The notes beneath the pieces were generated by a model that was not told where the DNA came from, did not search any database, and saw nothing but the letters and a program-made list of their open reading frames with translations. Below, piece by piece: positions 26,751-33,953 of a DNA stretch of 64,000 bases. The stretch is from contig NZ_FOLL01000015.1 in assembly GCF_900112315.1 (NCBI RefSeq), positions 81,536-145,535 on the forward strand. Direction: 5' to 3'. Positions within the stretch are counted from its first letter, which is position 1; every line of letters begins with the position of its first letter. The stretch is from Parapedobacter composti (GTDB lineage: Bacteria; Bacteroidota; Bacteroidia; Sphingobacteriales; Sphingobacteriaceae). Both the position numbers and the translations under genes were made by a program.

Positions 26751-27565
26751 ATGTCGTGGCGCATTGCGAGATGTTCGATATCCCCGGAGCTGCGATCCTG
26801 ATGAACGGCAACGACCACGTACTGGAATACAATTACATACACGATGTGGCAAAGGAAGTCAACGACCTGGGTGCCATCTACTACGGCCGGGATCCGTCGG
26901 AGCGGGGCATCGTTGTCCGCTATAACGTGATTGCCGACATCCCCCACCGATTTTTGACGGCGGGCATCTACCACGACGATGGCGCATGCGGCCTTACGGC
27001 TTACTCCAATATCCTTGTCAATGCGGGCCAACGGGCGGTGCTGATGGGCGGAGGGTCTGACAACAAATACTACAATAACCTCTTTATCGGCAGCGAGGCC
27101 GGAATCTTCATCGATGACCGGTTGCGTGCCTAGGCGAAGCACCTGTTAGTTCCGGATAGCGGACTGTATGCGAAGCGCCTGCGTGCCGTGGACTACACCG
27201 GTCCGGTCTACGCACTGGCGTACCCGACGTTGCCCGGCTATTTCGAAACTGTGCCGGAGCCTTCCTATAACCTGGTGCACCGGAACGTGTTCATCAATTT
27301 CAGGGATCCGATCTATGCGAAGGGAAAGACCATGGCATGGCGCATCAAGGCACTGGGAGTGAGCAGGGCAAACATTTTCCGTAACCAAGCGGATATCCTG
27401 ACGGAGATCCGTACATCCGGGTTGCAGCGTGTGCTCGGGAAAGAAAAGATACTCGATCCGATTCCCGTGGAGGAGATCGGGTTAACGCCTTCTGCGTACA
27501 TTGCCACCCAGCCCTCGGCATGGGGGCTAAGCCACGTGTACATTTGTGAAAATAAACGCAGTTAA
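26751..27565 (+). pseudogene. Right-handed beta-helix protein, C-terminal remnant
   Basis: In a frame different from the upstream susC, the sequence reads ENVVAHCEMFDIPGAAILMN, then GNDHVLEYNYIHDVAKEVND and GIYHDDGACGLTAYSNILVN: repeating turns of a parallel beta-helix, as found in polysaccharide lyases and related glycosidases. The frame is interrupted by TAG at 27131-27133, then continues in the same frame to 27565 (GPVYALAYPTLPGYFETVPE). The N-terminal half is missing at the deletion joint near 26750. The enzyme was probably the degradative partner of the lost SusC/SusD pair. Which glycan it cut cannot be told. Confidence 0.8.
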
Positions 27566-27665
27566 TTGCCGATTTACAGCGGGAGATAAGGGATCGAGGT
27601 GACCCTATGTGTCCAGTCCTGAATTTGGGGTTCGAAGTGTTGCTGTGCTTATTTAATCACTATTA

Positions 27666-27681
27666 TCCGACTAAAGTCGGA
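27666..27681. terminator. Short hairpin downstream of the pseudogene block
   Basis: TCCGAC TAAA GTCGGA is a perfect 6-bp stem with a 4-nt loop, followed by AGTTGTTT rather than a clean T-run. It lies 100 bp after the beta-helix remnant and before the yceI promoter. A weak terminator is possible. Confidence 0.3.
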
Positions 27682-27740
27682 GTTGTTTACATTTAAATGT
27701 TGCCTGTTATGTAGCCGGATTGTCATATAATAAATTTGTG

Positions 27741-27772
27741 TTTGAACATTTAATTGGAACGTGCTTATTTTG
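27741..27772 (+). promoter_or_regulatory. Candidate Bacteroidota housekeeping promoter for the YceI gene
   Basis: TTTG at 27741-27744 is followed after 20 bp by TTATTTTG (27765-27772), close to the Bacteroidota pattern TTTG-N19/20-TAnnTTTG. A transcript would start about 20 bp before the ATG at 27799. Confidence 0.4.
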
Positions 27773-27798
27773 CCGCCTAAATAAATTTAAACAGATTT

Positions 27799-28479
27799 AT
27801 GAAAAAATTTAATGCACTTTTTTTAGCCGGGCTGGCCGCTTTTGCGGTGGCTTGCGGCGGTAACACCACGAAACAGGCGCAAACTGCCGAGGCCCAGCAG
27901 GTTGCTGAAAAACAGGGTGCGGTTTATGCCGTTAATCTTGACGCAAGTGAGCTAACCTGGAAGGCGTTTCACAAAGGCGGTTTCGCGCCGCGCTGGGGCA
28001 CACTGAACATCCAGTCGGGTGAGCTGTCTGTAGCAGACGGAGCGATCACCGGAGGCGATTTTGTTATTGACATGGCTTCCTTGAAAGTGGATTCGGCATC
28101 GGTTACTGAAGGGGATAAGAAGCATACGGATCTCGAAGGTCACTTGAAAAGCGAAGACTTTTTCAATGTGGCTCAGTTTCCTGTAGCTGAATTCAAGATT
28201 ACGCAGATTGCCGATCTGGGCGGAGAACCGGTTGATGGTGCGGTAGCGGGCGCCAACAAAAGGGTAAGCGGTAATCTTACCCTGCTGGACAGTACGTTGA
28301 ACATCGCTTTTCCAGCCAAGGTAGTGGTTGCAGACGGCAAGGTTTCCGTAGTCGCTCAATTCACGGTAAACCGTGCCGATTGGGGTATTAAATTCGGTAC
28401 GTCAGAAGCTGATCCCGCTGAATGGGGAATCAGCAAGGACATCGAAATCGGTGTAGCGGTTGAAGCTGAAGCTAAGTAA
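27799..28479 (+). CDS. YceI-family lipoprotein
   Basis: A 226-residue protein with lipobox FAVA-C and a Thr/Gln-rich linker, then a YceI domain: VNLDASELTWKAFHKGGFAP, GTLNIQSGELSVADGAITGG, DLEGHLKSEDFFNVAQFPVA and the closing FTVNRADWGIKFG. YceI proteins are lipocalin-like beta-barrels that bind amphiphilic or isoprenoid molecules in the periplasm. It has its own promoter-like sequence and is convergent with the HlyD-type gene, so it is probably monocistronic. Physiological role is not clear from context. Confidence 0.92.
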   Translation: MKKFNALFLAGLAAFAVACGGNTTKQAQTAEAQQVAEKQGAVYAVNLDASELTWKAFHKGGFAPRWGTLNIQSGELSVADGAITGGDFVIDMASLKVDSASVTEGDKKHTDLEGHLKSEDFFNVAQFPVAEFKITQIADLGGEPVDGAVAGANKRVSGNLTLLDSTLNIAFPAKVVVADGKVSVVAQFTVNRADWGIKFGTSEADPAEWGISKDIEIGVAVEAEAK

Positions 28480-28482
28480 TTC

Positions 28483-28524
28483 GGTGATCCGTGGTGGGGG
28501 ATCGGTGACTGACCACCGACCACC
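28483..28524. terminator. Imperfect hairpin between convergent genes
   Basis: GGTGATCCGTGG (28483-28494) pairs with CCACCGACCACC (28513-28524) at 10 of 12 positions. A nested CGGTG/CACCG stem is an alternative. It lies between the convergent yceI-type and hlyD-type genes, as expected for a shared terminator, though without a T-run. Confidence 0.4.
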
Positions 28525-28529
28525 CGCCA

Positions 28530-29783
28530 TTAATAACCAATCCTCAACTCCTGTATCCTGTCATACGTTTCATAGCTAGATGTTACCACCTTATCGCCGG
28601 GTGTCAAACCGCTGATAACTTCGTAGTAGTCCGGGTTCTGGCGGCCTAACTGTATATCCACCCGATAGGCTGCCTTGCCGTCGTCAGTTAGTTTAAATAC
28701 CCAGTTGCCACCGGTTTGCTGATAGAATCCACCTTTGGCCAGCAAGATCGCTTTGGTTTCGTCGCTTAGCGCCAGCCGGATCTGCAGGGTCTGTCCGCGG
28801 CGGATGCCTTCTGGCACTTTATTCACAAATTCCATATCCACCTGGAAACGCCCGTTCGTCACTTGGGTGTATACCTTTTTGATGATGAGCTTATAGCTTT
28901 TTCCGGCAAATGTAAACTCGCCTTCCAAATCAGGATATATGCGCGAAATGTAGTGCTCATCAATATCTGCCCGTACTTTGAAGCCGGTGAGCACATCGAT
29001 TTGTCCGAGGCGTTCGCCGGGGTTCTTGCTTTGGCCGATTTCAGCATCGAAGGAGGTAAGCTGCCCATCCACCGGGGCACGGAGGGTTAGGTCGTCTACC
29101 TTCTTCCGCATAAGTTCCAGCGCGGCCTGTGTGCGTTCATACGTGCGGCGGTCTTGTTCGGCTTTCTGTGCCGTACTCAATGAGTCCTGACGGATGATTT
29201 GTTTGGTGAGCTCCAGCTTTTGCTTTTGGTAGCTATAGTCGTTCACCGCTTTCTGGTACTCTTGGGAGCCGATGGCTTTTTTTTCATAAAGCGTTTTGTT
29301 CAACTTATATAAACGCTCAGCTTCTTTGAGTTGATTCTCCACGTCGGCCAGTTGGTTCCTGTTGTTGATCGTTACCTGCTGCGCGTTGGTTTGGGCTATC
29401 TGGGCTTGGGTAAGCAGGTTCAATACCTGCGTTTCTTGCGTAACCAGGCTGAGCTCTAAATCGGTGTTGGACAGTCGCATGATGGGGGTGCCTTTCTTCA
29501 GGTGAGCGCCGTCTTCCACGTATTTTTCTTCTACGCGGCCGCCAACAGCGGCATCCAGAAAGATACTGGTGATGGGAAGTACGGTGCCGTTTACCGGAAT
29601 AAATTCACGGAAGGAATCTTCTTTAACTTCGGATATAGTAATCCGCTCGGCATCCACGTTAAGACGTGAATTGCCGGAGGTAAAGTAATAGCTGGCCGCT
29701 AGCAAGGCGAGTATGCCTGTGGCTCCAGCAACCAAGGTGATCCGCTTGCTGTTCCATGTTTTTTTCGGTAAGGCTCTGTCCAT
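28530..29783 (-). CDS. HlyD/MacA-type periplasmic adaptor (membrane-fusion protein)
   Basis: A 417-residue protein with one N-terminal membrane anchor (RITLVAGATGILALLAASYYF), a biotinyl-lipoyl-like half (IFLDAAVGGRVEEKYVEDGA), a long coiled-coil hairpin about residues 125-235, the second lipoyl half (LTLRAPVDGQLTSFDAEIG) and beta-barrel and membrane-proximal domains ending YETYDRIQELRIGY. It resembles adaptors of MacAB-like ABC exporters. Unusually, no ABC permease, ATPase or TolC gene lies next to it; downstream is the convergent yceI-type gene and upstream is a rearranged region. A 40-bp palindrome lies about 100 bp before its start. Confidence 0.9.
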   Translation of the reverse strand: MDRALPKKTWNSKRITLVAGATGILALLAASYYFTSGNSRLNVDAERITISEVKEDSFREFIPVNGTVLPITSIFLDAAVGGRVEEKYVEDGAHLKKGTPIMRLSNTDLELSLVTQETQVLNLLTQAQIAQTNAQQVTINNRNQLADVENQLKEAERLYKLNKTLYEKKAIGSQEYQKAVNDYSYQKQKLELTKQIIRQDSLSTAQKAEQDRRTYERTQAALELMRKKVDDLTLRAPVDGQLTSFDAEIGQSKNPGERLGQIDVLTGFKVRADIDEHYISRIYPDLEGEFTFAGKSYKLIIKKVYTQVTNGRFQVDMEFVNKVPEGIRRGQTLQIRLALSDETKAILLAKGGFYQQTGGNWVFKLTDDGKAAYRVDIQLGRQNPDYYEVISGLTPGDKVVTSSYETYDRIQELRIGY

Positions 29784-29795
29784 GTTTCTTTGCTT

Positions 29796-29820
29796 GTGAC
29801 CGGTGTCTGTAACCGGCCAC
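29796..29820. promoter_or_regulatory. Leader hairpin before the HlyD-type gene
   Basis: GTGACCGGT, a 7-nt loop (GTCTGTA), then ACCGGCCAC pair at 8 of 9 positions. The hairpin ends 13 bases upstream of the start codon on the minus strand, so it would lie in the leader mRNA close to the ribosome entry site. Confidence 0.35.
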
Positions 29821-29885
29821 TCATCACGCTAAAACGACATGCCAAAAGTATAATGTGTTTGAATACAGTGTGTTTGATATAGACA

Positions 29886-29925
29886 TCGCACATAAATTGT
29901 CCGATATCGGACAGTTCATGTGCGA
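29886..29925. promoter_or_regulatory. 40-bp palindrome, probable regulator site of the HlyD-type gene
   Basis: A perfect 16-bp core TGTCCGATATCGGACA (29898-29913) is flanked by outer arms TCGCACAT (29886-29893) and ATGTGCGA (29918-29925). Of 20 symmetrical pairs 18 match. It lies 103-142 bp upstream of the adaptor start, a normal position for a dimeric or tetrameric regulator or for an enhancer-binding protein. No matching regulator gene is visible. Confidence 0.55.
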
Positions 29926-29945
29926 TAGCGTACAGAAGCCGTTAC

Positions 29946-30075
29946 AGTGTGTCCATCAATTGCTCAAAAGCCATCCCACGGGAGGCCTTAAGCAGCACCA
30001 GCGCTCCGTTGATGGGACGTTGTTGCAGGGCGGCTTTGACCGCATCGGTGGTTTCATAAAATTCAGCGCCTTCCT
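29946..30075 (+). repeat. 130-bp duplicate of the murF 3' end (copy 1)
   Basis: Base for base identical to 40091-40220, the last part of murF, and in the same orientation. On the minus strand it still reads to the end of MurF (MDTL, stop CTG-TAA). The copy ends abruptly at 30075, where an IS relic begins. It marks the left border of a 10-kb block whose right border is murF itself. Confidence 0.95.
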
Positions 30076-30223
30076 CCTGACTTGTCTATCGCGGTCATTT
30101 CGGCGGTTGGCTCGGCTTTAATGGTCACGGTTTCCCCGGTGGTCATCAGTTCCTGAAGCTCCGCATCGGTGCGGTAAGTTCAGCTGATTACGGCTGAAGT
30201 AAATGAGAGAGGGACAAGTCAGG
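30076..30223 (-). mobile_element. 148-bp internally deleted insertion-sequence relic (MITE-like)
   Basis: The segment is bounded by perfect 11-bp inverted repeats, CCTGACTTGTC (30076-30086) and GACAAGTCAGG (30213-30223). Inside, the minus strand reads TDAELQELMTTGETVTIKAE, matching the N-terminal part of the IS1634-like transposase fragment at 31565-31709. So it appears to be an IS that lost most of its transposase gene but kept both ends. It abuts the 130-bp murF repeat exactly. Confidence 0.6.
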
Positions 30224-30418
30224 AATCAGTACAAAAATTTATTTCTGACCGTTCGATGAGGGATAAGGACTGTTTATGTCGTTTTTTCTGTTTTCAAAAA
30301 AAATTTTCTTGGAAAGGGGGTAACATTTAGGAAATGCCGGTGATTTATCTACAAAAGCACGAAAAAGGCGGATTCCGAAAAGCCTAAAAAGAGTAGGAGA
30401 ACTTTAAAAATAAATATT
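30224..30418. other. Leader region of the glycine-zipper lipoprotein gene
   Basis: Non-coding, AT-rich. It contains the 41-bp element at 30316-30356 shared with the OmpA gene leader. Nothing else was recognised. Confidence 0.5.
30316..30356 (+). promoter_or_regulatory. Shared 41-bp upstream element (copy 1)
   Basis: GGGGGTAACATTT (30316-30328), 12 variable bases, then TGATTTATCTACAAAA. The same arrangement with the same spacing occurs at 32008-32048 before the OmpA-family gene. It lies about 60 bp before the lipoprotein start. Conservation only in two blocks suggests a promoter or operator read by a common factor. Confidence 0.5.
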
Positions 30419-31246
30419 ATGAAAAATTTACTTAACACCATCGCCATTGCCTTGATCAGTCTCTTCATTTTCACTTCATGTGATAAAGCTGATGACATAC
30501 CCATGGAAAAGAAAGAACGTGAAATCTCAAACACGCAAATGCAGAATCCGAAAAACCCATATGATAAGGAAGGGGAGCAGCACAATGCATTTCTCGACTA
30601 CTTTATCGCCAAAGCAGACGGCAGCAAAGAAATGAATCGGGAGAAGATGCTGAAGATTTATGCCGACTTCTACGCTTCTCAGAAAATGGAGTTTGGGGAC
30701 GAGCAAATTGCAGGTTACGGGGAGTTGTTTGATGCCTATAGTGAAATGAACATCGGTGTGCCTTCCTCTAATTTTCCACCTCAGTTCTGCCGTTGGTTCC
30801 CCGTGATATGTGACATCTTGACGCCTTCACCGACTTTTCCGTACCCGCTTCCGCTAGGTTTATTGAATGAGGATAATGGTGGCACCTCTACCGATCGTAC
30901 ATTAACATTTATTGACGCGGTAAAAGAAAATGAGGCGAAGATACTGGCTGATAAAGAGCTGAGCGAAGAACAGCAAAAAGCCTTATTAAACCAACATGCC
31001 ATTGCCCGTTATTCTTCTGGATATTGGCACAATGTTTCTGCTATTCAGCAGGGTAAAAGCGGTTACTACGAAGCTTTTCAAGAAGCCCACGCTGCAAAAG
31101 TATGTCATACTTGTGACGTCGTAGGAGCTGATGCTGCCGGGGCAGCTGTTGGAGCGCTCGTGGGTGGTGTTGGTGCAGGTCCCGGAGCCGGCATCGCCAG
31201 TGGGGCTGCCTTACTGGAAAAAGCATGGAATTGGTTCTGGAATTAG
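30419..31246 (+). CDS. Lipoprotein with C-terminal glycine-zipper segment, function unknown
   Basis: A 275-residue lipoprotein (MKNLLNTIAIALISLFIFTS-C). The body is polar, with a Cys/Pro-rich patch (QFCRWFPVICDILTPSPTFP) and a helical part. The C-terminus reads KVCHTCDVVGADAAGAAVGA, then LVGGVGAGPGAGIASGAALL and EKAWNWFWN: a Gly/Ala zipper followed by a Trp-rich end, like pore-forming bacteriocins or membrane-inserting peptides. No known family was recognised. It sits inside the 10-kb block and shares a leader element with the OmpA-family gene. A strong terminator follows. Confidence 0.75.
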   Translation: MKNLLNTIAIALISLFIFTSCDKADDIPMEKKEREISNTQMQNPKNPYDKEGEQHNAFLDYFIAKADGSKEMNREKMLKIYADFYASQKMEFGDEQIAGYGELFDAYSEMNIGVPSSNFPPQFCRWFPVICDILTPSPTFPYPLPLGLLNEDNGGTSTDRTLTFIDAVKENEAKILADKELSEEQQKALLNQHAIARYSSGYWHNVSAIQQGKSGYYEAFQEAHAAKVCHTCDVVGADAAGAAVGALVGGVGAGPGAGIASGAALLEKAWNWFWN

Positions 31247-31262
31247 TTGCTTGAAACATATG

Positions 31263-31304
31263 ATAAAATAGGAGAGAAATAATAGCGTTTCTCTCCTATT
31301 TTAT
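31263..31304. terminator. Strong bidirectional terminator hairpin
   Basis: A perfect 17-bp inverted repeat (31263-31279 with 31288-31304; core AGGAGAGAAA/TTTCTCTCCT) with an 8-nt loop, rich in A on one side and T on the other. It closes the lipoprotein gene on the plus strand and the osmC relic on the minus strand. Confidence 0.8.
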
Positions 31305-31306
31305 AT

Positions 31307-31552
31307 TTAAACGAATTTCAAGCTATACGTAATCTCCACATCGCCGGCAGCTAACTTCTTCTCGACGCTTCCCTTCCACCTCAACCTGTATATCTTCTAT
31401 GGTTTGACGTTGCATCTTCAGCATGCTGGAAAGATCAAATACGCTTCACCGCCGATACTTTCCGAACCGTCAATATTTACTTTTACATCGACAAGTTCAC
31501 TCGAACCTTCGAAATGAATGGCTTCGTTTTTCCGTTGTAAATGGATTTTCAT
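31307..31552 (-). pseudogene. OsmC-family protein relic
   Basis: On the minus strand the sequence starts MKIHLQRKNEAIHFEGSSEL, then VDVKVNIDGSESIGGEA, the N-terminus of an OsmC-like organic-peroxide or thiol-peroxidase protein. It then shifts to LKMQRQTIEDIQVEVEGKRR, an internal OsmC piece, and ends LAAGDVEITYSLKFV, the usual OsmC C-terminus. Two internal deletions with frame changes have removed about half the gene, including the Cys motifs. The transposase fragment lies directly upstream. Confidence 0.7.
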
Positions 31553-31564
31553 TCGAATAAATTA

Positions 31565-31709
31565 TTTCCTCGGTGGTCATCAGTTCCTGAAGCTCCGCAT
31601 CGGTATGCGCCGAACCGATGTGACGCAGGATGGTTCGCCTGTTGTTTTGATACCGCACAATCTGGACCGCCCTGGCTTTTGAGGCGGTCTTTACCACCCT
31701 GATTTTCAT
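31565..31709 (-). mobile_element. IS1634-like transposase, N-terminal fragment
   Basis: The minus strand from ATG at 31709 reads MKIRVVKTASKARAVQIVRY, then QNNRRTILRHIGSAHTDAEL and QELMTTEE, the start of an IS1634-type DDE transposase. The match stops where the sequence becomes the osmC leader. The rest of the transposase is absent here; a short piece of the same region is at 30076-30223 and a central piece at 39957-40088. Confidence 0.7.
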
Positions 31710-31911
31710 GTAAAAAAACCTTAGTGCGGTAAATTTACGTAAATAAAATGTGTTTCGCGGTTACAGGGGCATTCTTGTGCAAAGCATGGAGACAACTTTA
31801 TCACATGATCTTTCATCCTACAGACTGCTGGCCCAATCCTGTACTGTCAATCGACCAGCTTGTGGTGTTGGAACGGGCACCGTAGTTTGACAGAAGCTTA
31901 CCAACAAGCAG

Positions 31912-31942
31912 CAAAGGGGTGGTCCAAAAGACTGCCCCTTTG
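31912..31942. terminator. Hairpin terminator-like sequence
   Basis: CAAAGGGG (31912-31919) and CCCCTTTG (31935-31942) form a perfect 8-bp stem followed by TTT. It lies in the 238 bp between the transposase fragment and the OmpA leader and may be the end of a lost gene. The rest of 31710-32007 shows nothing recognisable. Confidence 0.45.
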
Positions 31943-32007
31943 TTTATGTGTGCCTGTCATGGGTGATAACTATAGCGCGGGTAAGTCCCGAACATGCTTT
32001 GGTGGTA

Positions 32008-32048
32008 GGGGGTAACATTTGCGGCTGCGGGTTGATTTACCTCCAAAA
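32008..32048 (+). promoter_or_regulatory. Shared 41-bp upstream element (copy 2)
   Basis: GGGGGTAACATTT (32008-32020), 12 bases, then TGATTTACCTCCAAAA, ending 25 bp before the OmpA-family start. The first block is identical to copy 1 at 30316, and the second differs at two positions. No such element was found before the PKD or sigma genes. Confidence 0.5.
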
Positions 32049-32073
32049 TATAGTTCAACAAAATTCAACGATC

Positions 32074-33876
32074 ATGAAAAAGTTTACACAACGAGTATGG
32101 ATAGCGGTAGTAACCCTGATGTTATTGACCGCGGCTTTTCCACCAGCACAGGCGCAAGAGCGTCATCCCTGGCAGGTCGGTTTATTTGGTGGCACCAGTG
32201 CTACACTGGGCAATTATCACGGGGATACGGCCCGGGCTAATCTGGGCTATGTGGGCGGGGTGTTTGCCGACCATTATTTTGGTGGCGGCAATTTCGGTCT
32301 GGGCATCGACGTCCGTATACTACAGCATCCGGTATGGGGGCGCGATAGCCTGATTTTTGAAAACGGCTACCTGGCGACAACTTATGACAATACGAAGCGC
32401 TTTCGCCATTTCGGACTGGCTATAGGGCCTACTTATCAGTTTACGGCGGGTAAGTTCAGTCTGGAGGCATTCGTGAAAGGCGGATTGCTTTACCAACAGT
32501 TCCCCGCTTACCAGCGGCACCTGGTGTATACGGTGGAGAATCCACAGACGGGCACGGGTATGCGAACGGATACGTTGCTGGTCCGCGCTTCAGCCAATGC
32601 ATCTGATAACGCCTGGGCATGGATGGGGGTAGGCGGTCTGCGGTTCAACTATGCGCTGAGTCCAAATTGGAGTGTGTTTGCACAGGGCGACTACCTATCA
32701 ACCTTTGGCCGGCAATTTGGAGGCAAGGACAGTGACTTCTTCATCGAGGAGCGGGAAGAAATGTTGCCGATTGCGCCAAATACGTTCGTAAATAACGGCT
32801 ATGACCACTATACCGACCATACGGCCGTGCGGAGTACATATACGCAGGCAGTAAACATGACGGTGGGTGTGAAATACACATTTGGCAAGCGTAAGGCACG
32901 TAAACCGGTGGAGCGTCCGGTTCCTCCGGTGGTGGAGACAGTGCCTGACGTACAGCCTGTGCAACAACAGCCTAAGGATGTGCTGGTGGTGGTAAAGGAT
33001 AAGCAGACCGGACTGGCGCTGAGCGGGGTGAAGGTGGTGATCGATGGCGGCGATGGTGAACAGGTGTCCATTACCAATGCGCATGGTGAGGCTGAACGGC
33101 TGGCAGGAGCAAAAAGCGGAACGTACCGCATCAGTGGCGAGAAGAACGGTATCCGGACCACCGAGGTGGTGCTGACAGCGGCCGACTTTGCCGGCGGTGG
33201 TGCCACGATTTACAAGGAGTTACTGCACGATGACCCCCGTTTTACGTTGATCGGTGAAACGGTAGAAGGCAACAGTGACCGTAAGCTGGCCGGGATCAAC
33301 ACCACGCTGACCAACGAAGGAACGGATGCGAACATGAGCCAAGTATCCGACGGTGAAGGTAAATTCATCTACCAGTTGGATCAGCGGGCGGATTACAATG
33401 TGGTCGCGAATCAGGCCGGGAAATATTCGCAGACGGAGCGCGTTACCACCAAGGGACTGGATCGCAGCAAAACGCTGTATGTGACGCTCAAATTGGGTGT
33501 GAGTGATCTGGAGGAAGGTGCAAGCTGGGTGCTGAAGAATATCCTGTACGATTTCGACCGGAGCAATATCCGACCCGACGCAGCGCGTGTATTGGACAAT
33601 GTGGCCAACATTATGCAGCAAAATCCGACCCTGCGTATCGAACTATCGTCGCATACGGATAGCCGGGGCAACGACGCCTACAACCTGAGCCTGTCGCAGC
33701 GCCGCGCGGATGCGGCGGTGGCTTACCTTGTGCGCAAAGGTATTGACCGGAGCCGTATGGTTGCCCGCGGTTATGGTGAAACCCGCCTGCTGAACGACTG
33801 TGGGAATGGTGTGGATTGCCCGGAGGAACTGCACCAGGCGAATAGGCGGACGGAGATCGAGGTATTGAACTATTGA
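32074..33876 (+). CDS. OmpA-family outer-membrane protein with carboxypeptidase-like domains
   Basis: From ATG 32074 (MKKFTQRVWIAVVTLMLLTA, cleavage after AQA) the protein has 600 residues. An upstream in-frame ATG at 31948 lies before the leader element and is rejected. An N-terminal beta-barrel (about 20-285) is followed by a Pro/Gln/Val linker, two carboxypeptidase-regulatory-like or SpaA-like sandwiches (TGLALSGVKVVIDGGDG; AGINTTLTNEGTDANMS) and an OmpA peptidoglycan-binding domain from about 515 (ILYDFDRSNIRPDAARVLDN, SSHTDSRGNDAYNLSLSQRR). It should tie the outer membrane to the cell wall. It is convergent with the CHAT-protease gene. Confidence 0.92.
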   Translation: MKKFTQRVWIAVVTLMLLTAAFPPAQAQERHPWQVGLFGGTSATLGNYHGDTARANLGYVGGVFADHYFGGGNFGLGIDVRILQHPVWGRDSLIFENGYLATTYDNTKRFRHFGLAIGPTYQFTAGKFSLEAFVKGGLLYQQFPAYQRHLVYTVENPQTGTGMRTDTLLVRASANASDNAWAWMGVGGLRFNYALSPNWSVFAQGDYLSTFGRQFGGKDSDFFIEEREEMLPIAPNTFVNNGYDHYTDHTAVRSTYTQAVNMTVGVKYTFGKRKARKPVERPVPPVVETVPDVQPVQQQPKDVLVVVKDKQTGLALSGVKVVIDGGDGEQVSITNAHGEAERLAGAKSGTYRISGEKNGIRTTEVVLTAADFAGGGATIYKELLHDDPRFTLIGETVEGNSDRKLAGINTTLTNEGTDANMSQVSDGEGKFIYQLDQRADYNVVANQAGKYSQTERVTTKGLDRSKTLYVTLKLGVSDLEEGASWVLKNILYDFDRSNIRPDAARVLDNVANIMQQNPTLRIELSSHTDSRGNDAYNLSLSQRRADAAVAYLVRKGIDRSRMVARGYGETRLLNDCGNGVDCPEELHQANRRTEIEVLNY

Positions 33877-33912
33877 TGGGGTATCGGTAACAAACAACAC
33901 CTGTTGAATCCG

Positions 33913-33948
33913 GGCGGTCCCGACAAAATGGTGGGGGCCGCCTTTTTT
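33913..33948 (+). terminator. Rho-independent terminator of the OmpA-family gene
   Basis: GGCGGTCCC (33913-33921) pairs with GGGGCCGCC (33934-33942) with one G-T wobble, directly followed by six T. It lies 37 bp after the stop and just before the convergent CHAT gene end. Confidence 0.8.
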
Positions 33949-33953
33949 GATGG

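Noticed and set aside
26169..27133. Programmed recoding of TAG (suppressor tRNA, pyrrolysine-like)
   Set aside because: The block also carries a large deletion and a frame change, TAG is used as an ordinary stop elsewhere in the window, and no special tRNA or stem-loop was seen.
24891..27565. A genuine SusC-beta-helix fusion protein
   Set aside because: The two parts are in different frames at the joint and each has its own internal stop.
29784..29885. Sigma-54-like promoter before the HlyD-type gene (GGCATG...TTTAGC on the minus strand)
   Set aside because: The GG and GC elements are 12 bases apart instead of the required 10.
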